Positions 41,836 through 55,605 of a stretch of 64,000 nt of DNA are shown here, piece after piece. The position numbers and the translations under genes are program-made. This stretch comes from Acholoe squamosa (lineage: Eukaryota > Annelida > Polychaeta > Phyllodocida > Polynoidae). Under the pieces are notes generated by a model, which was not told where the DNA came from, did not search any database, and saw only the letters and a list, made by a program, of their open reading frames with translations. Each line of letters starts with the position of its first letter. Positions within the stretch are counted from its first letter, which is position 1. The stretch lies in NCBI GenBank assembly GCA_949317995.1, contig OX439040.1, forward strand, positions 59,988,089 through 60,052,088, written 5' to 3'.

Positions 41836-42460
41836 CATCTAACAAGATGAGTGATCACCAGCATAGCCATCACTGGTTAGTCTGAGTGATCACCACTCTC
41901 GCCATCCATGGTGAACCTGCGCTATGACGTGGTGCGCATTTCATCTAGCGAGGTGAGTGATCAACCGCCTTGCCATCCCTGGTGAGTGTGAGTCATCACG
42001 ATCCTCGCCAACCGTGGTGAACGTGCATTATGGCATGGTGTGCGTTTCATCTAGCGAGATGAATGATCACCTGAGTGACCATCCCCCGTTAGTGTGAGTG
42101 ATCACGATCCTTGCCATCTGTGGTGAATGTGCGTTATGATGTGTTGTGTGTCTCATCTAGCGAAGTGAGTGATCACTCATGTCGCCATCCCTGGTGAGGA
42201 TGAGTGATCACTCATGTCGCCATTCCTGGTGAGGATGAGTGATCACTCATGTCGCCATCCCTGGTGAACATGCACTATGACGAGGTGCGTGTTTCATCTA
42301 GCGAGGTGAGTGATCACCTGCGTCGCCATCCCTGGTGAGTCTGAGTGATCACCATCCTCGCCATCTAAGGTGAGGCCATGTGATCACCACCATTGCTATT
42401 CCTGGTGATCTTGTGCTATAGCCACGTCGTGTTCCATCTAGCGACATGTGTGAGCCACTT
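41836..42460 (+). repeat. 106-bp satellite with 35-bp inner repeats
   Basis: CATCTA(G/A)CGA..TGAGTGATCA starts fall at 41836, 41942, 42048, 42154, 42295 and 42435. Intervals are 106, 106, 106, then 141 and 140. The two long units carry extra copies of a 35-base block (GAGTGATCACTCATGTCGCC). TGAGTGATCA itself contains the palindrome TGATCA, repeated throughout. Confidence 0.88.
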
Positions 42461-44567
42461 CACACAGGTTGACGAGGAATCACGACAATTTGCTGGGTGG
42501 AATTTGTACCCAATGTGGTCCCTGGAATGAATCCGACGTCATGTCAAGGATAATCCACGTGGAGTGTATGAAGGCGAATCCGGCCTCAGAAGACCATGTG
42601 CACCATAATGTACTAGGTAACCTGTCCCAGCGTACAAAACCATCCAGGTGATAGGCTTATGTCATCAATAAGGATTCCATCATTTAAACCTCTGAACCAC
42701 TGTAGGTGAGCCATAGCAGTTAAGAGTACACAATGACTTCTAGTTATATTTGTATAAGAGCCCATGTAGACTTGCTCAAGTCTCTCAATTTTAATATAAG
42801 CGAATTGAAGTAAAAAATGAAATGAATTAAAGTTTTAAACAGAAAAATTAAGGAGACCTCTAGGTTCAGCCAGCAACCTGACTGGAGGAGTAGGGCAAAG
42901 GGGTGAGTGGGTACTGAGTATAGCTTCTGTAGTAGAACCTATAGGGACGGTCGCTAGTCTAGAGCCCATGTACTGTAATAGACAACATGATGGCATCTTC
43001 CGTACATGCGGTGGATAATTGAAGATATATGATTCCCATCCTAAATACATTTTTAGAAATAATAATAATAAAATAGAAATGCCAAACACAAAAATAAGAT
43101 GTTCTGCTTGTAAAGCCATCTGGCAGTATAGACAATCCCCGGAACACCTTGCAATAGTTATCTGTGGATGGGCGAAGTCTTGGTGTAGGTGAACACAAAC
43201 ATTGGCTGCAGACACAGCCATCTGTGCAAACACCAGGACATCCCCTCTCATATCCCTGCCACCATGGGGACGACCCATTAGAACACAGGCATCCCTCATC
43301 AAAGACAAATCCCTATTGCTCTCATACGCACCTCTTGTGCCTCTTTAAGTACATCCATATTGTGATCAATGGCTTGATTATTCGCGCAGTATAGTCTTCT
43401 TTAAGTTCATGCATAGTCATAGTAGGGGAGGCTTAAGTTCAGCCTAAATAAAAATGGCGTAGGCTGTTTGCATAGTGAAGGGTTTCATTGCAAAAAAACA
43501 AACAAAAAAACAATTGATCTATCATTAAAATGTCTATCTTGAAGTAATGCTCATTTTATACTATTAGGTCAATGATACTAATCATTGATCAGTTAATATC
43601 TGATTGATCAATGATTTATATTTGATATCAAAAGTGATATGTGTGTATGTAGTGCATGGGTAGAGTCGATCACAACCATGTAATATGTCTCCATACTGAG
43701 TCCTACATGTCTATGCAGTGAGTGAGGTGCCAACAGTCACATAATAGATCCTACATCTGATGAGTACACCAGTCATTATTCACCCATCCTCCTGCCCCCA
43801 GGCCACCAAAGAGACAGACAGGAGCCTAATTCAACCTGGAGCATGTCCTAAAAACCATCCCACTATACACTAAGGCCAAGATATTAAACACATGTTTCCA
43901 GCAACAAGGTTAAACAAAGAGTTAAAGATGGTATAAGTCTTTTAAATGGGAGGAAGGAAGTTGGAGACTCTAAAAAGAATAAAAATTAATAAGATGAGAA
44001 TTATTACAAAAACCCCCTTCACCTAAACCCAATCAACAAGAAACTGACCTCGATTCACTTGTAGAGCAGGAATGGATGATCCAAAAAACCTTTTATTTCA
44101 TCTTTCCCTGGCCATGTATATTGGATGATACTTAGGCTGATGCCCTTAGATCCTACCAATACATACGGTATGCATACATCTGTGAAATACGTAACTTTAA
44201 TGATGCTGGTCATAAACCCATTCTTGTGCCTCTGCAATTTAGCTCAAGGTTCTCCATAGCTTTTATTCTTATACATGGTAATCCATATATAAGAGGGGAC
44301 TGAGTGCACATATATGCATATGTACCCCATGAGTTACCACTCTTCTAACAGGTCTCCATAATTTGCTATTGTTTGTCTGAGAGGTATAGGTGGCGCCACT
44401 GGTACTGTGCCAGGCAAGACAAAGGTGTATGAATTAAACATGGCTGCCACACTACATGGCTATTTGATATTCTGCCCACCAACCAAGGAGAGTTCTAGCT
44501 TTCTGATAGCTCATGGTATACCATAGTAACAAGCAGATAAAGCAAGCTTAGGACAATCTGTATACAT
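42461..44567. other. Intergenic, nothing recognised
   Basis: Mixed AT-rich DNA. The small frames lack family features. I see no RNA gene, transposon end or array. Confidence 0.45.
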
Positions 44568-44788
44568 TGTATAGCTCACATAGCCATTATCAGCTGGGGG
44601 CCGCCATTAGACCCCGACGCCACTATGACTAACACCTTCAGCCGTATACCGCACATGGCTATTGTATTATTGACCAATGGGAGGCATCCCTGGCATATAC
44701 TGTGGAGTCAGGGGCTGAAGGTGTTAGTCATAGTGGCGTCGGGGTCTAATGGCGGCCCCCAGCTGATAATGGCTATGTGAGCTATACA
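44568..44788. mobile_element. Perfect 76-bp inverted repeat with 69-bp spacer (fold-back element)
   Basis: 44568-44643 and 44713-44788 are exact reverse complements; short matching sequence outside (TACAT..TGTATAGC) suggests the arms extend a little with indels. The spacer has no coding capacity. Perfect arms imply recent origin or correction between arms. It probably represents a non-autonomous inverted-repeat transposon; no target duplication is clear. Confidence 0.85.
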
Positions 44789-47700
44789 TTATGTATGTGT
44801 TTAGAACTTGTCTGTGATGCAATGACATGCTTATAGAGAGGTAGCAGGCTGTCCCATGGGCGCGGCCATTGCTGTAGCTTTTTCCCAGCAAGTTCTACTG
44901 ATAAGACCCATCAGATGGGTACCAGTTGGCCCCCGAAGGACCGCAGTGAATAGATTGGGGTTCTCTCATTGGCTAATAGTTAAACCTGCTAAATCCGTAT
45001 AGATGAGGGACACATGGATATGAGTAGACTTGTATGTGATAATGCTTTCTTCTTGATGTCTTTGTTCTTTTGTTGTTTCAATGTATTTTTGGTCTTGGTA
45101 GAGGGACCTTTCTCTCTCCATCTTTCCTATTCAGATACAACATACAGACCATATATCTACACGTATACACATCAGCAAGCTGGCCCCACCTCGACTACTA
45201 GCGCGAGTCCTCGCTGGCACCTAGGGATGCATTGCTGGGGAAAAGTAGTTCTAGCCGCTGGTTGCTGTAAAATCTAGTGGTAAAATGTAAGCAGGTACCA
45301 TGCATAGTAATTATCCCCACTAAATGGGGACCCACAATCCCCAAACACGAGAAAGATATTCCCTAGAATGCCGACGGGATGAGATTGACACATCAGTAGA
45401 CTCCCATCTACAGAAGCGACTTACAATGATGCCTGTATACTTATTACTGTGGAGGTAATGGGCTGTGGACAATGCAGTGGAAAAAGAAGGGAAAGATAAA
45501 TCATAGATTGTTTGGAGAGAATGTCTAGTCATGAATCAAGACCACGAGAGGGCCTATTCCTAGAACATCCCCACCTAACCATGTGATCAAACTTATAATG
45601 TGTGCAAACAGTACCCATTTTGTGACCCAGTGACCCCTGGTTGCTGACAATAATTGTCACATCAATACAAGGTCAAACATTCATATTGATCTTCCCTGGT
45701 CTACCTGATGAAGCACTTCCTCTTCCTACTGGCATGTGTTAGAACTGCACGTGTCTACAATACAAATGTAAGAACATTCCCACCTGGTTTAATGCCCTAT
45801 ATAATTTTGCTGTAAATGAGGCGTGACTTGTTCTGATCGGAGACGTAACAGCACTTTCAATTTTGATACATGTGTTTTTTCCATTATTCAGGTAGATCTT
45901 GTTATATGCCAGTCGTAAATGTGTAATACAAACATAGCTTCATAAACATTGTATAAATGAGGAAGCAATGGTATGGGACTGTAATGAGGGATGGTGTTCT
46001 GTAGGTACTTAAAGCACACCTGCAGGTGCACGTACCTGCATGCATGCATGGGGTAAACCCTTTTTTGTTAACCACAGATTGGTTATACATGGCAATAATA
46101 GATGTTGGCACGTAATCAGGCACGCGCTAGCAGAATTTGTAATATATGGGTAACAGTTCTTCCTCCTCCCGGTCTGTAGTGTGTTCCTCTGAGTCAAAAA
46201 GATAATGATAAGATGGCTCACTCTAATCACACGATGTCCAGGTACCAGGTAACGTCTTACTTCATGCCTTAAATTATAGCAAGACAATGCATGAACGGAT
46301 GAGTTGAAACTCTCCTGGAAGATAAATAGTCAAGCCAGTACAAAAGGTCATATACTACGATAAATATACATGAATCCTTTGGCCATCATGCCGTCTTTAA
46401 TCTAAAACTTAAATAGTGGAAGATGTGATGTGAAAGGTACCACCTGTCCATACACGAGGGGGGGGGGTTACTTACTGCTCATTCACCTGTCTCACCCACC
46501 ACTGTCACACAATACAATGACGTCATAATAGACAATAACTGACCATTTACGTCGGTCCTTACAATAGGTCACGTGGGGACGCGCACAACATGGCGGCTGT
46601 TACAACAAATGGCCACTCTTCATAACAATCATTATTGGATCACAATATGGCTAATCTAGGGCACCATCGTAATAACCCCTATGCCACACGATACATTTGA
46701 CCAGGCTTAACAGCACATTGTATATATATAATGCAGGTCTACATGCAGACTTAAGTTGATAGCCTCTCAACATAATGGGTATGCTCCCATACTCCAGTCC
46801 TAATGCTAAAATTGCCATCCATATTACATTCTGAATCTATGGGATTCACACTCTCTGATGTAGGCTACAAATCCAGTGCCAACAATTGATCATGAACATT
46901 AAGGCATCATTATTAATATCATTTGGGTATGTAGTAATGAAATATCATCTGGGCAAGTAATGGTTGCCATATAATCAAGGTCACCAACCAATCCATGTCT
47001 TCATTTATTGTTGCCTTGATGAATTTACAACTCCAGTTGCTGAGGGAAGTTGGGGCTAATGTCAACTCGGCAGGTTAAGTTTATGTGAGGCTACATGGTA
47101 CAGGCTATTGGGATGTTCAATATGCTCACCTCAGTCTTTATACTGGGGTCTTTCATTTATAAGGTATAACATAAGAACTGATAACAATAGTTTGGTGCAT
47201 CATGATGGGAAATGAAGTTGAATGAACTCAAAGCCTTGAGGCGTCATGACATCGTTAAAAAGGTTAAGTGTATGAAGATTGTCAGGTGTGGCCAGGCAGG
47301 TGTGTCAAAGTGAGCTACTCTGCTGAGTTACTCACCACGCACACATTAATCAGGACCCCATTATTAGTCAGGCTGACTGCCCTTGTCATGTAGGAGCCAC
47401 TCTCCTCCCCTTCCGCCATTGTGGGGCGCAGGTCAACTAAAGGTCAGACATGCGCATGGAAAACAACATCCGGCGCCACAATCTATAGGCAGATATTTGC
47501 TTCTGACAGATCCACATGGCAGGCCAGACGTTGTAGGATTGTTCTAGGAGGGATGGGGCTTTATAGTGACGTCATTACCCACCAGATTGTAGGCATTAAC
47601 TATCCACAGCCACCTATAAGCCTCTTCTAAGAGTCTCTAGGGGGTGGCAGCTGCGCATATGTAGACAAATAGGCCCCAAACCTCAATGATTAATACAAAT

Positions 47701-48859
47701 TAGTTACTCTGGTCCACATTGCCCACGGCCTGGCTTACCCATATTTTCGCCTGGTCGCCTTGGGATCTATTTGGGTGGGATGTTTTGTGAAACAATTGCC
47801 CGGAGATAGAGCACTTGGCCTCTTTAATAGGACATGAACTGGAGGCATTAAAAGCAGATGCAAAATGCCTGCCAGCCTTTATCTGTGACAGCTAGACATG
47901 TGGGCATAGCCTGAGTCATCAGAATCTGGATTGATGCATTTTGACTCGGTTCTTGTGATAAATGTCTCTCATTATATGACTGCGTAGTATCCCCTCCTCT
48001 CCCATCACCACTTACCTAAATAAAATGGACTTTCCTTCACTAATCTTCCATCTGTGCCATTAGTTTCAATGGCATTTACTGTAACTTCCACACTGTCATA
48101 ACTTCTCTCCGCATCCCTAGATAGACAACCGGGATAAATAACTATGTAAACCACAATGTCTCATACTGATACCATAGAGTCTAATATCATCAGTCTGACC
48201 ATTGCTTTACCTCACCAGTGGTCACATTAAGTTCAGGTTTCTGGAAACTGACAATACTGACATCTGATCTGGTTTTACAGGTCTGAGGTGTAACTAATAC
48301 TGAGAAGTGATAGTTCTACTGAGTACAACATGTAACTTGTTGACAATACTGAGAAGTGATGGTTAGTGATATGATTATTGTGAAGAACCACTACCCTTGT
48401 TACAGCTGTTAACTAGAGAGACAGGGGTCAGGGCAGGTCAAGGTTTGTAATCCTACCCTGACCTCCCTACCCTCTCCTCAACCCTTTCATCTGGCCATCT
48501 GTGCACTGCCCACAAATAGTGGTACTACCAGGGTATGCATAGGTGATGAGAAGCCATATCTCTCTTAATCCTACTACTAACTTACTGATACCATAATAAA
48601 AACACATTCATATCATATTGACTACATGTATGTGCATTGGAATGGTTCCGTGAATCATGATTATGGTCAGCAGCGTGAACCCAGATTCAGTAGGATGAAA
48701 GGGGGAAATGACAAAGCATGCAGACTAAGTGAAGGACACTACTATTGGACAGAATATGTTTCTTTTTTTTAAATATCATACCAGTACATATCAAAGAAAC
48801 TTTCTCTTTAGAGCAGAAGAGACTCGCTGTATGGTAGTGAGTATTCCCCTTCCTCCATG
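44789..48859. other. Intergenic, nothing recognised
   Basis: About 4 kb without a gene or repeat structure that I can support. Frames are short and unrelated to known proteins. If host exons are here they are too small to recognise. Confidence 0.45.
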
Positions 48860-49476
48860 GCCGATGATATACGAACGAGCTCCTCGTGCATATAGTGCCA
48901 CTATATGCACGAGGAAAAGGATGTCACAGGACAACATGATGCAGGGGTGGTCACAGGACAACATGAGGGGGTGGTTACAGGACAACATGATGCAGGGGTG
49001 GTCACAGGACAAAGTGAGGAAAGGGTGGTCACAAGACAAGGTGAGGAAAGGCTGGTCACAGGACTGCACATGGAAAGGCTGGTCACAGCACTGCAAGGAA
49101 AATGGGTGGTTACAGGACAACTGGGGGAAGGGGTGGTCACAGGACAACACAAGGAATTGTGTGTCCTGTAACCACCCTTCCTCATTCTGTCATGTAACCA
49201 CCCTCACTATAGCGTTGTCCTGTGACCACCCTCTCATGTTACTGTCCTGTAACCACCCTCCCCTCATGCAGTCCTGTAACCACCCTCCCCTCATGCAGTC
49301 CTGTAACCACCTTTTCCTTGTCCTGTCCTGTGACCACCCTCCCCTTGTGCTGTCCTGTGACCACCTTTTCCCCGTGCTGTCCTGTGACCACCCTCCCCTT
49401 GTGCTGTCCTGTGACCACCTTTTCCTCGTGCGTATAGTGCCACTATACGCACGAGGCCCTCGTTCGTATATCGCTT
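48860..49476. mobile_element. Hairpin-capped fold-back element with inverted minisatellite arrays
   Basis: 617 bases. The ends are inverted (GATATACGAACGAG left, CTCGTTCGTATATC right). Immediately inside each end is a 33-base near-perfect palindrome (48882-48914 and 49424-49456). Between them a 22-26-bp minisatellite (GGTGGTCACAGGACAAC-type units) runs forward in the left half and reverse-complemented in the right half (CCTGTGACCACCC units). A 13-base direct repeat CCCTTCCTCCATG flanks the whole (48847-48859 and 49477-49489), possibly a target duplication. Long frames on both strands are by-products of the repeat and not genes. Confidence 0.75.
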
Positions 49477-49489
49477 CCCTTCCTCCATG

Positions 49490-52400
49490 TCCATCAGCAG
49501 GTTGATGTTGGATCACTCCAACCTCTACCATTAGCACTGACCTACCCTACCTGCCTTTACATCCTCTCTGCCTTCCCTTAGATGACAAATGGCTACCTCT
49601 AAGAACCTTTTCCGGCTAACGACCATTAGCGCTATCTAGGTGCACAAGAGAACCAGTTGACCAAGCTGACTTGGGCCTCCTTATATGTGCCCAACACAAT
49701 AAAACAGCCCCACCCCCTTTTCCACAAGTCCACCTCACCCTGTCCCCAGTCTTCCATCATCATTAGTACACTATCCTGGTTTCAAAGTACCAAGGTCATA
49801 CCAGGGCCTCTCTATGTGGACAAACCAGTGGTTAAGTGGCTGCATGGTTTTATGTTGGGTCCTTTGCTTTGAAGATGACAGGTAATGGGATCCATGGTTA
49901 CAATCAATGATCCGATGGTGATCATAATGGTTCATATGCATGGTCACCTATTTTTCTATGATCATCAATATCTCTAACATTTGCATTGGGGCTTGTTGGG
50001 CTTGTTATGGAAGCCCTCCCTACTCCCCTCGGCACTCTCTCCTCTACCCCCCTCCCCACTTCCTACGTCTCTGTAGCTGAGGTTGGCCATTCGCGAATTA
50101 GAGCAAATCTTTATTTTTGTTTCAAACTATGAATCATTGTGTGTTTTGCTCTTTTTACACACTATAATCAGCCGTAGGCTACTTGACCAGTACTTGATGC
50201 AGTAAAACCTCATCTTCACAATCATTACCCCTGGACCCCAGTGCTTGATAACGCCTTCTATCACGATGATGGGAACCAATGAGCTGCCCAATCCGCAGGG
50301 AATCAGCTCAGTGTAGTCACGTGAGCACCTACGTGACGTCACTTCAGGATATACATGTTAGGGCCGTGTTCTACGTCCAATGCACCCACGGCCAGAAGTG
50401 GAGAGAGTAGGTATGAATTTCTCTCTTTGCTCTCCATATTTTACATTTTAGATAGCAAGGAATATGTCGACTTTCATTTGATTAACTATGACAGAATGGC
50501 TAGGACCGGTAACTTAATAAATTAAAATACGATTATGATAAATCGACTAATTTAATATCCATAGAATAAGCTATTCATAAGGTTCTTCCCTTTTCTTTGC
50601 ATACTAGTAGTTTATTCACTCCATAAGCTCTTGTGGGCCACAAGATGGCAGCCATAACGCTATAAATATGGCGGACGCTGATCACGTGCCATTTACAGAC
50701 GCCGCTAGGAGCGCACGCACACGTTTGTCAACAGGTGGCACCGACTATGGGGTGCCATATAAATAAGGACAGAGAATTTTGAATAACATAAAGGGGTATT
50801 TATCCGATTTCCCATTTTTTTAAAATCCTTAATGATGTATTGCTACTGCTGATAACAGAGGAATGGCAGTACTCTATATAAATATCATTTTTATCTGAAA
50901 GATAGAACAGTAGCACATTGGTTTGATTCACTGACGCATGAATGCAGCTAGCCGGTGCATTGTGAGTGTTGCATTCATGAATGTAGGCCTATCATGCCGG
51001 CACCATGTTATGATATTGATGTACTACCAATGCAGTTATGGCGAGTTGATACCCGCTGCAGGCTAACCTATGAACATGGCTGTGGCCATTCAACATACTC
51101 CAGACCTGATTTCTCATATCATATTGAATCACAGGTAGCACCCCATAATAAATAATAGACGCATAGAGGTTTGAGACGCGACGGCCAGATTGCTCTAAAA
51201 TCCCTTCTCGTAAATAAGAAAAGACTGCGGGGGAGTATGACATAGAAAGCTACTCCAACTCACACAAGGAGGGAGGGTCATGGTATTAGATGCCAGACCC
51301 AGCATTATAAATGTGGGCAGACCGAGAGCCCTTTTTAATGCTTCAAGTATTAGTCTTATGGGTAATACATGCACACCATATGATAGACCTATCACTGAAT
51401 TTTATAGTTCTTTGATTATATAAGAAATAAGTGTGTTCGGCCACCTTGTGCAATACAATGCCATGTCTCACACAACCCTATACACTGCACCAAACTAATT
51501 ATTTGTTGCTAAAAATCAAGGAACTTGATTAATCTTTTCAATTAAAAATAAATCAAGTCAATGAAAAGATCAATTTTGCAGCTGTGTGATATGATTTGCT
51601 CGTAGTAAAGGTTTCTGTTAGACTATTAATTAATGGGGGCATTCGTTCAGAGGGACATTTTGAACACAGCACCAATAAACAAGGAAGAAATTAATCAAGT
51701 CAAACATGCCTTTTAATCCATCGTATTTACTCAAGGTTAATTACGGTTCCATCAGTAACACTCAGAATATTAAAATAAAATCACATAGAATTAAAACAGA
51801 GTCATTTTGACATTAAAAAGTTGTCAGAAAGAGTTGACAGAGGTGATGAATGATCAGCCATTTTTGTCTCTCCTTTTTGTGTGGTTGTCATGGCAACTTG
51901 CTATTTATTTTGTGTCCAGCTGCTTTCCCTGACGCTTATTCAATGCCTAGGTCACACCTGCACGTTGTGGGGAATGCTCATGCATTCATGAATGGGAAAT
52001 AAACATGTTCTGTAGTTGAGTTTCATGACTTTGGCTTCCATTATGGTACATGTACCTTATCCCTCACTGGTGTGTAGGTACATTTTATTTTCATCCAGCG
52101 AACCTCACTTAGCAAGCCTTTCCCCTCAGTGTCTTGCTTGTCCAAAGAATTGGGGAAAATCTAAGTTTGGCAGTATATCTTGTTGCTTTGGGTTATATGA
52201 GATACACATCGTTAACATTTGCAAAGTTGGGAACACTATTTGATTCATTTTCCCCACTTAGTTTTGTTATAATCTACCTAGATAATAAGGGCAGAGAATT
52301 ATACATGGATACTGGTTAAACTGATGGGAATCGTCCTTTTTTATTCACCCTTTAAAGGGACACCTGTAGTGTACCTGCCTACTCGTCTCCCAACTATCGG

Positions 52401-52550
52401 TGCTATCATATATTCGCTTTAGAAGTTAAATCTATTTTGAGCTGATCTTTTTTGTATTGAGTGAAAATACTCCACAAAGGCTTCTATCAAGAAGTTTCAA
52501 TAGATAGGAGGTGAAACTCAGAGCTTTACCTATGGACACAGTGTAACAGA
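49490..52550. other. Intergenic, nothing recognised
   Basis: About 3 kb of mixed sequence without supportable genes, RNAs or arrays. Confidence 0.45.
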
Positions 52551-54784
52551 CCCCCCCCCCCTCTACCCCCCCTTCAAAGTAGGCTCCCTTTTGTGTTCAG
52601 TATTGAGTCCTATGTAGGATAAGGGGGTTTATAGAGATGTCAGGAATCTTTATCAGAATGATATCAAATGGAAACAAGGGGCCACCTATACCAAAAACTC
52701 CTGCTGAATCCAAAATTTGTGATCTTGATTCTCAAAATTTGACTAAAAGTACCTAAAAATGAGGTTTGATGATGAGAATATTTTAAAAATGTACAAAAGT
52801 TATATTGAAAATGATTTGAAATTTTTATAGATGCAACATGCTAATCAAAGTCAATACCTCAATCTACAAATCCCAATGTCTGCCTATCTCCACCTGACAA
52901 GTACTCTACCTGTGTATGGCTCTGCCTCTCCAACATACTGCCTATCCCTTAGTCTACCTATCACTCATACTACATGTACCTATCCCTTGAAACATCTAGA
53001 GTTTAATTAGGTTTTCCCTCAAATGGCTTAAAGGATTAAAGTTTACCCCTCACCTTTGTACCTAATTTTCTCTGTACATTCTTACCATTAGTCTACCTAT
53101 CCTCAATCTGCCTATCATTCACTTTACCTATCCCTCATGGTGACTATCCCCCAACTCTTCACATCCCTCATGTTTGACTGGCACATCTGTGATATTACCT
53201 AGCACCAATGTACCTTTTGAATATGCTCACTTCACAAGGTACTCTCTATGCCTATCTCTTAAACTGTTTATTACACATGCTACCTATCCTCCTTGCTACC
53301 TATCCTCTTCAATACCTATCCCTCATGTTCAGCTGGGATAGCTCACAACCAACCTTCATTTTGATCTCTTAGTCAACCTCTCCCCTAAGGAACAAATTTA
53401 ACATTCTACCTCACGCATACATCTACCTATCACTCATGCTTCAGGCTACCTATCCTTCAGGCTACCTATCCTTCATGGTATAGAGCCCTCAGTTTATTAC
53501 CTTAAAAAATGTTTTGTTGTCAAGTGGGATAGCATGAATGATATGCAGCATGGAGGATAGGAAGAGGGGAATAAACAACAGACATGTAGGATAGGAAGTT
53601 AGCTAGTCTAATGATAGCCATGGTGAGGCATTTAAGAAAAGCATGATAATTCAATGGGCTGAGGGATATGTAAGGTAAACATGAGTGATATGCAGACTTG
53701 ATGATAGGTACAATGAGCGATAGGTATATTTCACAAGGCATAGACTATAAGAGCTATTATAAAGGTAGAAAGAATAGAATACAAGGTGAGAGATACATAG
53801 ATAGCTGGTTAGGTAGACTGAAGGCTATATACCATGAAGGATAGGCACCCTGAAGGATAGGTAACCTCAAGGATATATAACATGAGTGATCAGTAGATGT
53901 ATGCTTGAGGTAGGCTGTTGGATTTGTTCTTCAGGGGATAGGTTGACTAAGAGATCATAATAAAGGTTGGATGTGAGCTATCCCAGCTGATCAAGCTGTG
54001 GTAGGTAGGAAAGCTATAAAGTGAGCTTGAGGGATAGGCATTGAAGAGGATGGGTAGCAAGGAGGATAGATAATAAACAGTTTAAGAGATAGGCACAGAG
54101 GGTACCTTGTAAGGTGAGCATATTCAAAAGATACATTGGTGCTAGGTAATATCACAGATGTGCCAGTCAAATATGAGGGATGTGCAGAGTTGGGGGATAG
54201 TCACCATGAGGGATAGGTAAAGTGAATGATAGGCAGACTGAGGATAGGTAGATTAATGGTAAGAATGTACAGAGAAAATTAGGTACAAAGGTGAGGGGTA
54301 AACTTTAATCCTTTAAGCCATTTGAGGGAAAACCTAATTAAACTCTAGATGTTTCAAGGGATAGGTCGTATGAGTGATAGGTAGACTAAGGGATAGGCAG
54401 TATGTTGGAGAGGCAGAGCCATATGCAGGCAGAGTACTTGTCAGGTTGGGATAGGCAAACATTGGGATATGTAGATTGAGGTACTGACTTTGATTAGCAT
54501 GTTGCATCTATAAAAAGTTCAAATCATTTTCAATATAACTTTTGTACATTTTTCAAATATTCTTATCATCAAACCTCATTTTTAGGTACCTTTGGCCAAA
54601 TTTTGAGAATCAATACCACAAATTTTGGATTCTGCAGGAGGTTTTGGTATAGGTGGCCCCTTGTTTCCATTTGATATCATTCTGATAAAGATTCCTGACA
54701 TCTCCATAAGCCCCCTTATCTTACATAGGACTCAGTACTGAACACAAAAGGTAGCCTACTTTGAAGGGGGGGTAGAGGGGGGTG
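52551..54784. mobile_element. 2.2 kb giant inverted repeat (fold-back element)
   Basis: The arms are about 52551-53495 and 53808-54784. The outer ends pair CTACCCCCCCTTCAAAGTAG with its complement near 54764-54784. Pairing continues through ATGATATCAAATGGAAACAA (about 52660 and 54670), CATCTAGAGTTTAATTAGG (about 52990 and 54340) and GGGATAGCTCACA (about 53335 and 53980). Arms differ at scattered sites and small indels, so this is older than the 44.6 kb palindrome. CTACCTATCC-type decamers recur throughout the inner half. The centre, about 310 bases, is unpaired and also contains GATAGG repeats. No coding capacity. Confidence 0.88.
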
Positions 54785-55605
54785 GCTTGCACTATAGGAC
54801 TCTATGGAGTAACATATCCTAGGGAACCTATACTATTCTTGCTTCTATGCCAAATATGTAGGCTTTTGACTGACTGACGATCGTGCCAGATACCAAAAAG
54901 GCAGAAGCCGAAGAAAGGTTCTTTTGTGGGAAAATAATGGAAGGCTATTAAAAAGTTGAAATGTTTGTCAGCTATAGCTAGCCATGTTTGCTCCTACCGA
55001 GAAGTCGTATTTTGTGACTCAAGACCAGAAACAAACGATCACGTGACCTTGGTCGGCTCCCTAAGGACTTGTTCCCGGCAAACTGTAGATGCATGTGTGA
55101 TCTATTCACTAGCCCATAACCAGCGAAGTCAACCATCTGTCCTCTTTGGAATAGGGTAATGGCAGTTGGAGACTGAAGGTGTGTGGGAGCCTGTATGAGG
55201 CCTTCATGTATCATTAGTTAATGATAGAAATATACTACATGTAGTAGGCCTAATGTAAAGTATAAATGGAGAGAGGTTAGGAAAGTATTACAATATCAAC
55301 ATTTCTAACTTACATGGTATCAATACTGATACCATAGGCAAACTCTAGACACTGTAATATTATTCCAAGTATGAGTAAATCTTTCAATTCGGATAACATC
55401 AAATCGCCCATTAATGTAATTGAGTCACCACACTTGGATTGAAGTGATATGAAATTACAACTAAAAGGAAGATGGGTTGACACATATCCTCTTTATGGCT
55501 CTGCTTCTGCAGGAACAAAACAAAAATACTATCTTCTTTATCACTGCACTGTATACAGCCAAAGAGCAATGTTATTCATGCATTATGCATTTATGGCTAT
55601 TGTAC
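54785..55605. other. Intergenic, nothing recognised
   Basis: Between the giant inverted repeat and the LTR retrotransposon. No gene or repeat recognised. Confidence 0.45.

Noticed and set aside
41836-42460. CRISPR-like array
   Set aside because: Units are long, contiguous and diverged without unique spacers, in an animal genome. It is a satellite.
48729-49505. 258-codon plus-strand frame and several overlapping frames on both strands with repeats such as GWSQDN and CPVTT
   Set aside because: They follow the period of a short minisatellite and exist in several frames on both strands. The protein repeats are a by-product of the DNA repeat.
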